Below are positions 26,773-36,124 of a stretch of 64,000 nucleotides of DNA, piece after piece; position 1 is the stretch's first letter, and every line of letters starts with the position of its first letter. Location: positions 1,459 to 65,458 of the forward strand of contig UCJH01000026.1 in NCBI GenBank assembly GCA_900472785.1. Direction: 5' to 3'. The position numbers were made by a program, and so were the translations under genes. This stretch comes from Hyphomicrobiales bacterium. Lineage in GTDB: Bacteria > Pseudomonadota > Alphaproteobacteria > Rhizobiales > Rhizobiaceae. The notes under the pieces are model-generated. The model had not been told where the DNA came from, did no database searches, and saw nothing but the letters and a program-made list of their open reading frames with translations.

Positions 26773-27294
26773 TCAGGCCGTCACTTTCAAGACAAGCGGT
26801 TCATGTCCCGTCGCCTCGATAAAGCGCAGCAGGTCCTTCGATGCAATCGAGGTGGTCGCGTCGTTGGTCAGCGGATGGCAGTTGATGATCTCGTCCCGCA
26901 TCAAGTCCTGGTCGACGATGATCTTCACGTTCTGCCCGACATCGTTGATGACGCCGAAGGCGGTGACGGCGCCGGGAATGACGCCCAGATATTCCATTAG
27001 CTTTTCCGCACGCCCGAAGGAAACCTTGCTGGCCGCGCCGATGATCGTGTGCACCGTCTTCAGATCCACGGTCGCATGCTCCTCGACGGTCAGGAGAAAG
27101 TAGTTGTCCTTCTTGTCCTTCACGAAGAGGTTCTTGGTATGCCCGCCGGGGATTTCGTCGCGCAGCGCCACCGATTCGGCAACCGTGAACACCGGTTCAT
27201 GGCGCTTGGTCGAGTGCCTTATGCCAAGGCCGTCGAGAAACCGGAACAATTCCTCCTGCGTTTTCGGCTGCGCGGCGGCTGGCGTGTCGTTCAT
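26773..27294 (-). CDS. Prolyl-tRNA editing protein (YbaK/ProX family)
   Basis: 173-residue trans-editing deacylase that clears mischarged tRNA, most likely Ala-tRNA(Pro) (ProXp-ala/PrdX group). Family marks are the N-terminal LFRFLDGLGIRHSTKRHEPVFTVAES, GGHTKNLFVKDKKDNYFLLTVEEHATVDLK and the GVIPGAVTAFGVIND segment. Its substrate class is inferred from this group and not from a separate motif. AAGGGAA precedes the ATG at 27294. Monocistronic; a 247-nt gap without further genes separates it from the tRNA gene. Confidence 0.9.
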   Translation of the reverse strand: MNDTPAAAQPKTQEELFRFLDGLGIRHSTKRHEPVFTVAESVALRDEIPGGHTKNLFVKDKKDNYFLLTVEEHATVDLKTVHTIIGAASKVSFGRAEKLMEYLGVIPGAVTAFGVINDVGQNVKIIVDQDLMRDEIINCHPLTNDATTSIASKDLLRFIEATGHEPLVLKVTA

Positions 27295-27541
27295 GGCGAT
27301 TCCCTTCTTTCAAAATAATGCTTTTCCCATACGGCGAAGGCCAGGCAAGCGCAACATTCCCCACAGTGCGCGTGGCAAAACGCCTTGTTTTCAGGGGCTT
27401 GCGACATCCCGGGCAAAATTTCTTCGATGACCCGTCATTTCCCTGTTGCATTTGGAAAATGGCTGGGCCATATAGCGCCCGTCGCCGCAGTTAAGCGGTG
27501 GCGCCACGGTCCACAGACTACCCCCGGACCGAGGTTGATGA

Positions 27542-27616
27542 GCGGGTGTAGCTCAGGGGTAGAGCACAACCTTGCCAAGGTTGGGGTCGAGCGTTCGAAT
27601 CGCTTCACCCGCTCCA
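27542..27616 (+). tRNA. tRNA-Gly (anticodon GCC)
   Basis: 75-nt cloverleaf. The acceptor stem is GCGGGTG (27542-27548) paired with CACCCGC (27606-27612), the D arm contains AGCTCAGGGGTAGAGC, the anticodon stem is CAACC/GGTTG with loop TTGCCAA (anticodon GCC at 27574-27576), and the T arm holds GTTCGAATC. The 3' CCA is encoded (27614-27616). A T-rich stretch follows at once. The remaining space up to the ABC-F gene end holds no gene. Confidence 0.98.
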
Positions 27617-27802
27617 TTTCTTTCTTCCAAAGCCGATTGTCGTTTTCCAGACATGTTTTATCGTGGCGCCGGAATTCGTGTGCATCGTCGTTTATGCGTT
27701 GCCATGCGGGCATCGTCACGGGGCGCATGTTCGATTTGAACAGACGGCGGTTCACGCATCGGGCGACGGCTCGGAAACCGGCCGCCTGCCATCGAGAACA
27801 AC

Positions 27803-29629
27803 TTATCCTTCCAGTTCCTCGCGCAGCATTTCTAGTTCCAGCCATTCCTCCTCCATTTTCGCAATGGACGCCCGCAGTTTCTCCATTTCCGCGGCAAGTG
27901 CCGAGAAGCGTGTCGGGTTCTTCGAAAAGAGGTTCGGGTCGGCCATTTCCTGTTCGCGTCTGGCGATTTCGGCTTCGGCCTTCTGCATGTCCTTCGGCAG
28001 GTTTTCCAGCGCGAATTTCTGTTTGAAGGAGAGTTTGCCCTTGGCTGGCTTCGGCATCGCGGCATTGCTGCCGGCGTCCGACGATTTTGCTTTCTCCGCC
28101 TTTTCGGCCCGCTTCTTCTCATCCTGGGCGCCCTTGCGTTGCGCCATCATGTCGGAATAGCCGCCGGCATATTCGATCCAACGGCCGTCGGGCGCGTCGG
28201 GATTGGCCGGTGCGATGGTCGAGGTGACGGTGCGGTCGAGGAAGTCGCGATCGTGGGACACGAGGATGACGGTGCCGGAAAAGCCCGCGACGATTTCCTG
28301 CAGGAGATCGAGCGTCTCGATGTCGAGGTCGTTGGTCGGCTCGTCGAGGATCAGGAGGTTGGTCGGGCGCGACAGGATGCGAGCGAGCATCAGCCTCGCG
28401 CGCTCGCCGCCGGATAGGTTCTTGATCGGCGTGCGCGCCTGTTCGGGCTGAAACAGGAATTCCTTCATGTAGCCGGTGACATGGCGCTGCTCGCCGTTGA
28501 CCAGCAGGTTGTCGCCGCGACCGTCGGTGAGATAGTGGGCCAGCGTATCCTCGAGGTTCAGGTCCTCGCGGCGCTGGTCGAGCGTGGCGATCTCGAGATT
28601 GGTGCCGAGCTTGACGGTGCCGTCGTCCGGTTCGATCTGTCCGGTCAGCATCTTCAGGAGCGTCGTCTTGCCGGCGCCGTTCGGACCGACGAGGCCGATG
28701 CAGTCGCCGCGATGCACGCGGATCGAGAATGGGGCGACGATGGTGCGGTCGCCATAGGCCTTGGTGATCTTTTCCGCCTCGATGACCAGCTTGCCGGAAT
28801 CGCGGGCATCCGAGACGGTCGCCTGCACCGAACCCTGTGGGCCGTTGTGGCCCCGGTGCTTGGCGCGCAGGTCCTGAAGCGCGCCGAGCCGGCGCATGTT
28901 GCGCTTGCGCCGGGCGGTCACGCCATAGCGCAGCCAGTGCTCCTCGCGCTCGATTTCCTTGCCGAGCTTGTGCTGTTCGATCTCTTCCTCTTCCAGCACC
29001 TTGTCGCGCCAGGCCTCGAAGAAGGCAAAACCCTGGTTCAGGCGGCGCGACTGGCCGCGATCGAGCCAGACGGTGGCGTTGGAGACCTTTTCGAGGAAGC
29101 GACGGTCGTGGGAGATGACCACGAGCGCGGAGCGGCTCTTGATCAGTTCGCCTTCCAGCCATTCGATGGTCGGCAGGTCGAGATGGTTGGTCGGCTCGTC
29201 GAGCAGCAGGATATCGGGTTCCGGCGCCATGACGCGCGCGAGCGCAGCGCGGCGGGATTCGCCGCCGGACAGCTGCGAGGGGTCCTCGTCGCCGGTGAGG
29301 CCGAGATGTTCCAGCAGGTAGGCGACGCGGTAGGGGTCGTCACTTGGTCCGAGGCCCGCTTCGGCATAGGTGCGCACGGTGTCGAAACCGTCGAAATCCG
29401 GCGCCTGATGCAGGTAGCGGATGGTCGTCGAGGGATGGCGGAAGATCTCGCCCGTCTGCGGTTCGGCGAGGCCGGCTGCCATCTTCATCAGCGTCGATTT
29501 GCCGGAACCGTTGCGGCCGACGAGGCAGATGCGGTCGCCGGGCTCCACCTGGAGATTGGCGCCGGCAAGCAGCGGCGTGCCGCCGAAGGACAGGAAGATA
29601 TCGTCGAGTTTCAAAATGGGTGGCGCCAA
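27803..29629 (-). CDS. ABC-F family ATPase (Uup-like)
   Basis: Soluble twin-ABC protein without membrane domain; ABC-F members bind the ribosome E site and ease stalled translation. The 608-residue chain has two nucleotide domains: Walker A GRNGSGKST and LSGGESRRAALARVM with LLLDEPTNHLD in the first, GPNGAGKTTL and LSGGERARLMLARIL with LILDEPTNDLD in the second. A linker rich in charged residues (about 230-265) is the P-site tRNA interaction motif. The C-terminus is a coiled coil (KAEAEIARREQEMADPN...LRASIAKMEEEWLELEMLREEL) as in Uup. The start is a TTG at 29629, 2 nt after the thiamine diphosphokinase stop, with GGGAGCC upstream, so translation is coupled. Confidence 0.9.
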   Translation of the reverse strand: MAPPILKLDDIFLSFGGTPLLAGANLQVEPGDRICLVGRNGSGKSTLMKMAAGLAEPQTGEIFRHPSTTIRYLHQAPDFDGFDTVRTYAEAGLGPSDDPYRVAYLLEHLGLTGDEDPSQLSGGESRRAALARVMAPEPDILLLDEPTNHLDLPTIEWLEGELIKSRSALVVISHDRRFLEKVSNATVWLDRGQSRRLNQGFAFFEAWRDKVLEEEEIEQHKLGKEIEREEHWLRYGVTARRKRNMRRLGALQDLRAKHRGHNGPQGSVQATVSDARDSGKLVIEAEKITKAYGDRTIVAPFSIRVHRGDCIGLVGPNGAGKTTLLKMLTGQIEPDDGTVKLGTNLEIATLDQRREDLNLEDTLAHYLTDGRGDNLLVNGEQRHVTGYMKEFLFQPEQARTPIKNLSGGERARLMLARILSRPTNLLILDEPTNDLDIETLDLLQEIVAGFSGTVILVSHDRDFLDRTVTSTIAPANPDAPDGRWIEYAGGYSDMMAQRKGAQDEKKRAEKAEKAKSSDAGSNAAMPKPAKGKLSFKQKFALENLPKDMQKAEAEIARREQEMADPNLFSKNPTRFSALAAEMEKLRASIAKMEEEWLELEMLREELEG

Positions 29630-29631
29630 GA

Positions 29632-30282
29632 TCAGGCTCCCGAAAGGTCATAAGGGCGGGCGAGAATGATCGCGCGGCCTGAGGAAAGGGAAAAGCGGAC
29701 GGCGCCTTCGGCAATATTGGAGATCGTGCGCGAGGATCCGAACGGCAGATGGAAATCGTCAAGCGGGTAGCGGGCGTTGGCGATGGTCAGGCCCTTCAGC
29801 GTGTCGAGCCCGAGGATCGAGAACAGGCTGCCTTTCGGCAGGTCGATCATCCGCGTGCCGGGCAAGAGCGGATAAGCCTCTTCCTCGCCGGATGTCAGAA
29901 GCATGTCGATGCCGTCTTCGGCGAGTTTCACGGCATGCAGAAGGTGCATGAAGGCGTGGTCGCTGCGTTCGCCGCCGAGCGCGCCGGCAAGCAGCAGCCT
30001 TTTTGCGCCCTGATCCAGCGCCGCGCCGACCGCGATTTCCCCGTCGGTCTCGTTCTTGGCCGGGGGGTAGGGCTCGCGCTCGATGCCGGGCCATTGATCG
30101 ATCAGATCCTGCGGCGTGGAATCGAAATCGCCCATCCAGCGCTCGGGCGTCACGTCCAGTGTTTTTGCATGGCGCATGCCGCCATCGGCAGCAATGACGC
30201 GCATGTCGCGGATATGCCGGCGCAGGCGCTCCGTCGGCTTCAGTTCGCCGCCCATCAATATTGCAAAAGCCGGATGTGTCAT
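29632..30282 (-). CDS. Thiamine diphosphokinase
   Basis: Transfers pyrophosphate from ATP to thiamine to make TPP. The 216-residue protein has the TPK catalytic domain (VIAADGGMRHAKTL, RWMGDFDSTPQD, PPAKNETDGEIAV, LAGALGGERSDHAFMHLLHA) and the C-terminal vitamin-B1-binding domain (GSLFSILGLDTLKGLTIANARYPLDDFHL). I chose the ATG at 30282, preceded by ACGGGAC; another ATG lies at 30300. It is followed almost without gap by the ABC-F gene. It supplies the TPP needed by SucA and lies 2.4 kb from the thiBPQ uptake operon. Confidence 0.9.
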   Translation of the reverse strand: MTHPAFAILMGGELKPTERLRRHIRDMRVIAADGGMRHAKTLDVTPERWMGDFDSTPQDLIDQWPGIEREPYPPAKNETDGEIAVGAALDQGAKRLLLAGALGGERSDHAFMHLLHAVKLAEDGIDMLLTSGEEEAYPLLPGTRMIDLPKGSLFSILGLDTLKGLTIANARYPLDDFHLPFGSSRTISNIAEGAVRFSLSSGRAIILARPYDLSGA

Positions 30283-30380
30283 GACGTCCCGTTCGTTCAT
30301 GGCGCAAGGCCATAGCGTAAACAGGGGCGCAAGGGAAAGAGGTTCCGGCCGATTTGCCGCTTTTGCCTGCTTGTGCCGGA

Positions 30381-30932
30381 TCAGGTGCCGGACTTTTCCG
30401 TCGCGGTCTGTCCGCCATCCTTCTCGCGGGCCTGGTAGACCTGCTCGAAGCCGGTCACGAACCGATCGAAAAGGCCGGCGAAAAGGGCCACGTCCGCCTC
30501 GGGCCAGTCGGCGAGAATGCTCTCGATGACGCTGCGCTTGACGGCTTTCACCTCCAGCATCAGTTTGCGTCCGAGATCGGTCATGACCACGATGATACGG
30601 CGCGCATCCGTCTGCGAGGCTTCGCGCCGGAGCGCGCCACGGGTCACCATATCGGCGACGATGCGGCTGGCGCGCGAGGGGTCTATCCGCATCAGGTCCG
30701 CGATCGTGCCGACCGTGACCTCTCCTTCGGGTTCGCCGCGCGAAACGGCGTCGAGCACGTCGAGATGGGTGATTTCGAGATCCGGTGCAACGTTTTTGAT
30801 CGCAAGGCGCGCCATGACCCGGCGCCCGATCAGGATGCGCCAGCGTCCCATCGAGCGGCCGATCGCGGCGCGATTTGCCTCGGCTTCGTTGTTGTCTGCG
30901 TCCGGGTCGAGTTTCAAGACTGCGTTTTCCAT
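30381..30932 (-). CDS. MarR-family transcriptional regulator
   Basis: 183-residue regulator with the MarR winged helix: LEITHLDVLDAV, then TVGTIADLMRIDPSRASRIVADMVTRGALRRE (recognition helix) and the wing with QTDARRIIVVMTDLGRKL. N- and C-terminal helices form the dimer interface. It is divergent from an MFS exporter gene, and such pairs are usually a repressor and its drug- or metabolite-inducible pump. The 119-nt space between them holds a palindrome between -35 and -10 boxes of the exporter promoter. Confidence 0.92.
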   Translation of the reverse strand: MENAVLKLDPDADNNEAEANRAAIGRSMGRWRILIGRRVMARLAIKNVAPDLEITHLDVLDAVSRGEPEGEVTVGTIADLMRIDPSRASRIVADMVTRGALRREASQTDARRIIVVMTDLGRKLMLEVKAVKRSVIESILADWPEADVALFAGLFDRFVTGFEQVYQAREKDGGQTATEKSGT

Positions 30933-30996
30933 AGGTCACAATAGCAAAGCTTTTGCGCGTCCGGAAGGGCTATATGCGCTTATCATAAATATGCCA

Positions 30997-31025
30997 TTGA
31001 CAATTATATGCTAATAGCACATAAA
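30997..31025 (+). promoter_or_regulatory. Exporter promoter with candidate MarR operator
   Basis: A consensus -35 box TTGACA (30997-31002) is followed after 17 nt by CATAAA (31020-31025, 4 of 6 to TATAAT). The spacer holds the perfect palindrome TGCTA-A-TAGCA (31009-31019). An operator there would block RNA polymerase, as expected for the divergent MarR protein. Assignment of the binding protein is inference. Confidence 0.5.
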
Positions 31026-31051
31026 TCGCGAAACGCAATCGGATCACCTTC

Positions 31052-32551
31052 ATGGATATGCACATCGCTCCAGCGCCGCTCGTTTCGAGCAAGGCGCTCC
31101 GTCTCACGCTTTTTGGATTTCTGATGGCCGCCCTGTTCATGGCGACGCTCGACAACCAGATCGTTTCCACCGCGCTGCCGACCATCGTCGGTGAATTCGG
31201 ACAGATGGAGCGCTTCGGCTGGATCGGGTCTTCCTACCTGCTTGCCACCTGCGCGGTGATGCCGCTCTACGGCAAGCTCGGCGATCTCTTCGGCCGCAAA
31301 TATGTGATGATCGCAGCGGTGGCGATCTTCACGCTCGGTTCCATCGCCTGCGGCCTTGCCACGTCGATGAACACGCTGATTGCCGCCCGTGTCTTCCAAG
31401 GGCTCGGCGGCGGCGGCATCATGGTTTCGATCTTTTCGATCAATGCTGATCTCTTCGAGCCGCGCGAAAGGGCGCGCTACCAGAGCTATTCCAGCCTGAT
31501 GCTGATGGCGTCGGGCGCCATCGGGCCGGTTCTGGGCGGGACGATGAGCGATCTGTTCGGCTGGCGCTCGATCTTCCTCATCAATATCCCGATCGGTGCC
31601 ATCGTCCTTGGCGGTCTCTTCGTCTTCCTGCCCTACCGCCGGCCGACGCGGCAGCCGAAGATCGATTATGCCGGCGCGCTGCTGCTGGCCGGCGCGGTCA
31701 CCAGCCTCGTACTTCTTGCCGACGGTCCGGAACTGTTCGGCTCGCTCCTGTCGCCGGGCAGCCTGTCCGTCATCGCGTTTGGTCTCGCCTCTGCGATCGC
31801 CTGGGTGCTGGTCGAGCGCCGCGCGCCGGAACCGATCGTGCCTTTGTCGCTGTTTGCCAATCCGTCGTTCAGCCTGTTCCTTGTCATCTCGCTGGCAAGC
31901 GGGGCGATCGGCATCGGCATGGTCAATTACTTCGCCTTGTTCCTGCAGACCACCACGGGCCTTTCGCCGTCGTCGGCCGGTTTGCTGTTCATCATGCTCA
32001 CCGGCGGCATCGTCTGCGGCTCGCTGTCCGCCGGCCGGCTGATTTCCATGACCGGCCGCTACAAGCCTTTTGCCATCGCAAGCGCAAGCATGGCGGTGAT
32101 TGCCATGCTTTTGTTCACCCAGGTCCATCCCGGGACGCCGATCGTCCTGATCGCTCTTGCCATGGGGTTTCACGGCATCGGCATCGGTCTTGGCCAGCAG
32201 GTACCGATCACGGGGGTGCAGAACATGGTATCACGCGGGGATGTCGGTGCGGCAACCGGTGCCATTACCTTGGCGCGCATGGGCGGGGCATCGATCGCGA
32301 TCTCGCTCTACGGCGCTACGATCGCTGCCGGACTGGCGTCGCAAGGCGGCGTCATCGCCGGGGTCGAAAACATCGAGAACCTGACCCCGGCCATGCTTTC
32401 AGCCCTGCCAGCGCCGGTACAGCAGGCTGTCGCCGAAAGCTATACGGCGGCGTTCCATCCGCTGTTCCTGACGGCAACCTGCATCGCGGCGGTTGCCCTG
32501 CTTGCAGCGGTTCTGCTCAAGTCCGTCCGGCTCCCCTCTGCAAAGGGGTGA
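31052..32551 (+). CDS. MFS exporter, DHA2 (EmrB/QacA) family
   Basis: Proton-driven exporter of the 14-helix drug:H+ antiporter family. The 499-residue protein has motif A (GKLGDLFGRKYVM), the helix-1 motif ATLDNQIVSTALPTI (an Asp is typical of DHA2), motif B region LIAARVFQGLGGGGI and motif C SGAIGPVLGGTMSDLFGWRSIFLIN. Typical substrates are lipophilic cations or acidic toxins, not determinable here. It is divergent from a MarR regulator gene and the transcript ends before the TPP riboswitch. The thi operon downstream points the same way but has its own control region. Confidence 0.92.
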   Translation: MDMHIAPAPLVSSKALRLTLFGFLMAALFMATLDNQIVSTALPTIVGEFGQMERFGWIGSSYLLATCAVMPLYGKLGDLFGRKYVMIAAVAIFTLGSIACGLATSMNTLIAARVFQGLGGGGIMVSIFSINADLFEPRERARYQSYSSLMLMASGAIGPVLGGTMSDLFGWRSIFLINIPIGAIVLGGLFVFLPYRRPTRQPKIDYAGALLLAGAVTSLVLLADGPELFGSLLSPGSLSVIAFGLASAIAWVLVERRAPEPIVPLSLFANPSFSLFLVISLASGAIGIGMVNYFALFLQTTTGLSPSSAGLLFIMLTGGIVCGSLSAGRLISMTGRYKPFAIASASMAVIAMLLFTQVHPGTPIVLIALAMGFHGIGIGLGQQVPITGVQNMVSRGDVGAATGAITLARMGGASIAISLYGATIAAGLASQGGVIAGVENIENLTPAMLSALPAPVQQAVAESYTAAFHPLFLTATCIAAVALLAAVLLKSVRLPSAKG

Positions 32552-32606
32552 AGGGGCCGCCCGGCCACTTGCCAAGCGTATGCGCGCCGTCTAAATCTCG
32601 TTCCGC

Positions 32607-32703
32607 TCTAACGGGGTGCCTTGATCCGGATTCGGATGATGGGCTGAGAGGCGAAAGCCGACCCGCAGAACCTGATCCGGTTTGTACCGGCGGAGGGATT
32701 AGA
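32607..32703 (+). ncRNA. TPP riboswitch (thi box) of thiBPQ
   Basis: All TPP-aptamer landmarks are present: P1 arms TCTAA (32607-32611) and TTAGA (32699-32703), a GGGGTGCC strand (32613-32620), the CTGAGA core (32644-32649), an AGAGGCGAAAGCC hairpin, and the ACCTGATCCGG block (around 32670). Downstream, GCGCC (32716-32720) can pair with GGCGC (32747-32751) next to the thiB ribosome site GGAGG, which suggests that TPP binding blocks translation. The mechanism is inference; the aptamer call is strong. Confidence 0.95.
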
Positions 32704-32753
32704 CGGCTCAATTCAGCGCCCTCTTCCCGTTTTGGATGTTAATGGAGGCGCCG

Positions 32754-33764
32754 ATGCGCAGAACACTTCTATCGATGGCCGCGGCTCTGGCCGCTTTTCT
32801 GACTGCCGGCCACGCGGCCGCGCAAGAGAAGACGCTGACCGTCTACACCTATGAGAGCTTCGTCAGCGAATGGGGGCCAGGTCCCAAGGTCGCTGAAGCC
32901 TTCGAAAAGCAATGCGCCTGCAAGGTCAACTATGTTGGCGTCGCCGATGGTGTTGAGCTCTTGAGCCGTCTGAAGCTCGAGGGCGAGGCTACCAAGGCGG
33001 ATATCGTGCTGGGCCTCGATACCAATCTGATCTCCGAAGCCAAGGCCACCGGCCTTTTCGCACCGCATGGCCTCGACATCTCAGGGATCAAGGTTCCCGG
33101 CGGCTTCTCCGACGATGTTTTCGTGCCCTATGATTACGGTCATTTCGCCGTGATCTACGACACGCAGACGATCAAGACCCCGCCTGCCAGCCTCAAGGAA
33201 CTTGTCGAAGGCGATCCGTCGCAGAAGATCGTCATCGAGGACCCGCGCACATCGACGCCCGGTCTTGGCCTGCTGCTTTGGGTGAAGTCGGTCTATGGCG
33301 ATCAGGCCGGTGCCGCTTGGGCCAAGCTGAAGGATCGCGTGCTGACGGTCACGCCCGGCTGGTCGGAAGCCTACGGGCTGTTTACCAAAGGCGAGGCGCC
33401 GATGGTGCTTTCCTATACCACGTCGCCCGCTTATCATATGGTTGCCGAAAGCACGGACCGTTACCAGGCGGCCGCCTTTTCGGAAGGCCATTATATCCAA
33501 ATCGAGGTTGCCGGCATGATCAAGACCGCCCAGGATCCGGCGCTTGCCAAGCAGTTCATGGCCTTCGTGGTCGAGCCGCAATTCCAGGCGATCATTCCGA
33601 CGACCAACTGGATGATGCCTGTTGGAGTGCTCGATACGCCTTTGCCGGATGCGTTCGGCAAGCTTGTCCAGCCGGCCAAGACCTTCCTGATGCCATCCGA
33701 GGAGGTGGCGGCCAATCGCAAGGCCTGGATCGACGAGTGGCTTGCTGCCATGAGCATGAACTGA
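32754..33764 (+). CDS. thiB: Thiamine ABC transporter substrate-binding protein
   Basis: Periplasmic thiamine/TMP/TPP-binding protein. The 336-residue product has a signal peptide ([23 protein letters not shown]) and the ThiB core: [57 protein letters not shown], and the [16 protein letters not shown] and [10 protein letters not shown] blocks. I start at 32754, 7 nt after GGAGG; ATGs at 32736 and 32742 would precede that ribosome site. Controlled by the TPP riboswitch directly upstream and followed by thiP and thiQ. Confidence 0.95.
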   Translation: MRRTLLSMAAALAAFLTAGHAAAQEKTLTVYTYESFVSEWGPGPKVAEAFEKQCACKVNYVGVADGVELLSRLKLEGEATKADIVLGLDTNLISEAKATGLFAPHGLDISGIKVPGGFSDDVFVPYDYGHFAVIYDTQTIKTPPASLKELVEGDPSQKIVIEDPRTSTPGLGLLLWVKSVYGDQAGAAWAKLKDRVLTVTPGWSEAYGLFTKGEAPMVLSYTTSPAYHMVAESTDRYQAAAFSEGHYIQIEVAGMIKTAQDPALAKQFMAFVVEPQFQAIIPTTNWMMPVGVLDTPLPDAFGKLVQPAKTFLMPSEEVAANRKAWIDEWLAAMSMN

Positions 33765-33771
33765 GCCTCGG

Positions 33772-35412
33772 GTGGGAGGGCTCGAACGCAGATTGACGCT
33801 GGCCGCCGGGGCACTCTGCCTCGTCGGTATCCTGCTGTTCGTGGTCCTTGCAGCTCTCGCGCTCGTCACCTTCGACCAGCCGGGTGCCACAAGCAACGTT
33901 TCCTTCGATGCTTATATCTGGCGGGTAACACGGTTCACCCTGCTGCAGGCCGTTCTCTCGACCGGCCTGTCGGTGCTCGTCGCCATTCCCGTGGCGCGGG
34001 CGCTGGCAAGACAGGCGCGTTTTCCCGGCCGCGTGTGGATCGTCCGTCTGATGGCGCTGCCGCTCGGGCTGCCGGCGCTCGTGGCGGCGCTCGGACTGAT
34101 CGGCATCTGGGGGCGGCAGGGAATCCTCAACAACGGCCTGTCCTTTCTTGGCCTCGAGCAGCCGGTCAGCATTTACGGGCTGTCCGGCATTCTGCTCGCC
34201 CATGTGTTCTTCAACTTGCCGCTTGCCGTCCGGCTGATGCTGACCGGGCTGGAACGCATTCCGGGTGAGTACTGGCTGGTCGGCGCCAATCTCGGCATGC
34301 GGTCTTGGTCGATCTTCCGGTTTGTCGAATGGCCGGTGATCCGCGGGCTGTTGCCGGGCATTGCCAGCCTGATCTTCATGCTGTGCGCCACGAGTTTTAC
34401 GCTGATTTTGACGCTGGGAGGCGGGCCGGGGGCCAGCACGATCGAGGTGGCGATCTATCAGGCACTGCGCTTCGACTTCGATCCGCCGCGCGCCATCGCG
34501 CTCTCGCTGCTGCAGATCGCCATGACCGGCCTGCTCCTGCTTGCCCTGCGATGGCTGGCGCCGCCGTCGGTGGATGGCCCGACATCCGGCCGCCATGTGC
34601 GACGTTTCGATGGCCGCCGGGGTCTTGGCCGGATCGGGGATTTCTCGATCATCGGCCTTGCGGCCGTCTTCACGCTCCTGCCGCTCGGCTCTGTCGTCGT
34701 CTCGGGTTTGCTGGCGGATCTTTCCGGGCTCGCGCGCGACCCCCTGGTCCAGCGTGGGCTGGTCACAAGCCTTGTCATTGCTTTCTGTTCGTCCGTCCTG
34801 TGCGTGGCAGGGACGGCCGCGATGATCCGCGCCCGGCAGATGGCGCTTTCACCGCGGCGACCGGGAAAGGCTGCACGCGGTCTTGCGGCCTCGGTGTCGG
34901 CCTCGACGTCGCTTGTCCTTCTCGTGCCGCCGGTGGTGCTTGGTTCCGGCTGGTTCCTGCTGCTGCGGCCGTTCGGGGATGTCAGTCGCTTCGCGCCGCT
35001 GCTGGTGATCGTCATCAACGTGCTGATGGCGCTGCCTTTCGTCTATCGTGTCCTTGAGCCGGCGATGAAAACGCATTGGGCGCGGACGGCGCGCCTGTCC
35101 GCCAGCCTCGGCCTTGGCGGATGGAACCGCTGGCGCGCCATCGACTGGCCTGGTCTTCGCAAGCCGATCCTGATGGCAATGTCGTTTGCCGCCGCCCTGT
35201 CGCTGGGTGATCTGGGTGCCGTTGCGCTTTTCGGATCGCAGGATATGGTCACCTTGCCCTGGCTGCTCTACAGCCGGATGGGTAGCTACCGCTCCACGGA
35301 TGCGGCGGGGTTAGCGCTGTTCCTGGGGCTGGTCTGCCTGATCCTGACAATTTTCGGAACGGCCGCGCCATCACCGGAACGCGGGAATGAGGATGCTGAT
35401 GGCGGACGCTGA
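33772..35412 (+). CDS. thiP: Thiamine ABC transporter permease
   Basis: 546-residue double-length permease with about twelve membrane helices and two binding-protein-dependent permease domains, as usual for ThiP. The EAA loops are LGMRSWSIFRFVEWPVI in the first half and LGLGGWNRWRAIDWPGL in the second. The start is a GTG at 33772, 7 nt after thiB, without a strong ribosome site, so it is probably coupled to thiB translation. The end overlaps thiQ by 26 nt. Confidence 0.94.
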   Translation: MGGLERRLTLAAGALCLVGILLFVVLAALALVTFDQPGATSNVSFDAYIWRVTRFTLLQAVLSTGLSVLVAIPVARALARQARFPGRVWIVRLMALPLGLPALVAALGLIGIWGRQGILNNGLSFLGLEQPVSIYGLSGILLAHVFFNLPLAVRLMLTGLERIPGEYWLVGANLGMRSWSIFRFVEWPVIRGLLPGIASLIFMLCATSFTLILTLGGGPGASTIEVAIYQALRFDFDPPRAIALSLLQIAMTGLLLLALRWLAPPSVDGPTSGRHVRRFDGRRGLGRIGDFSIIGLAAVFTLLPLGSVVVSGLLADLSGLARDPLVQRGLVTSLVIAFCSSVLCVAGTAAMIRARQMALSPRRPGKAARGLAASVSASTSLVLLVPPVVLGSGWFLLLRPFGDVSRFAPLLVIVINVLMALPFVYRVLEPAMKTHWARTARLSASLGLGGWNRWRAIDWPGLRKPILMAMSFAAALSLGDLGAVALFGSQDMVTLPWLLYSRMGSYRSTDAAGLALFLGLVCLILTIFGTAAPSPERGNEDADGGR

Positions 35413-36124
35413 AACCATGGATCCGGCCATCCGCCTTGCGGATGTTCACGTTCGCTATCCCAATGCGCATCTGCAATTTGATTGCACCATAAGGCGTGGC
35501 GAGATTTCCGCCATCGTCGGTGTGTCAGGGTCGGGAAAATCCACGCTGTTCAATATTATCGCGGGCTTTGAAACGCCGGATGAAGGACAGGTCGATATCT
35601 TCGAAAAGAATGTCGATGGAATCGAGCCGTCCGGCCGACCCGTTTCGGTGATTTTTCAGGACCACAATCTGTTTTCCCATCTCGATGTCGCCACCAATAT
35701 CGGCCTTGGGATCAATCCTGCCTTGCGGCTGGGCATCAAGGAGCGCGGCAAGATCGCCGCGTCGCTGATGCGCGTCGGGCTTGAGGGCTTCGGCAAACGT
35801 TTGCCGCCAACCCTTTCGGGCGGGGAGCGCCAGCGTGTGGCGCTTGCCCGCGCTCTTGTCCGCCGCAAGCCGATCCTGTTGCTCGACGAACCGTTTGCAG
35901 CCCTCGATCCGGGCCTTCGCGCCGGCATGAGCCAGCTTCTGCTCGATCTGCACCAGCAGGAGGAAAACACCATCCTGATCATTACCCACCATCCGGACGA
36001 CCTGCGACGACTGGCGGACAGCGTGGTTTTCCTCGATGGCGGGCGGATCGTCGCGCATCAGCCGACGGCGGAGTTTCTTGCTCGCCGCGACAATCCGGCG
36101 ATCAACGCGTTTCTGGGCAATTGA
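35387..36124 (+). CDS. thiQ: Thiamine ABC transporter ATP-binding protein
   Basis: 245-residue ABC ATPase with Walker A GVSGSGKSTL, Q-loop VIFQDHNLFSHL, signature LSGGERQRVALARAL, Walker B ILLLDEPFAALD and the switch His in IIITHHPDD (read IITHHPDD). It completes the ThiBPQ importer. The start overlaps the end of thiP; the ATGs at 35387, 35396 and 35402 are all possible and the choice does not alter the domain. The operon ends here; the next gene has its own upstream region. Confidence 0.94.
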   Translation: MRMLMADAETMDPAIRLADVHVRYPNAHLQFDCTIRRGEISAIVGVSGSGKSTLFNIIAGFETPDEGQVDIFEKNVDGIEPSGRPVSVIFQDHNLFSHLDVATNIGLGINPALRLGIKERGKIAASLMRVGLEGFGKRLPPTLSGGERQRVALARALVRRKPILLLDEPFAALDPGLRAGMSQLLLDLHQQEENTILIITHHPDDLRRLADSVVFLDGGRIVAHQPTAEFLARRDNPAINAFLGN

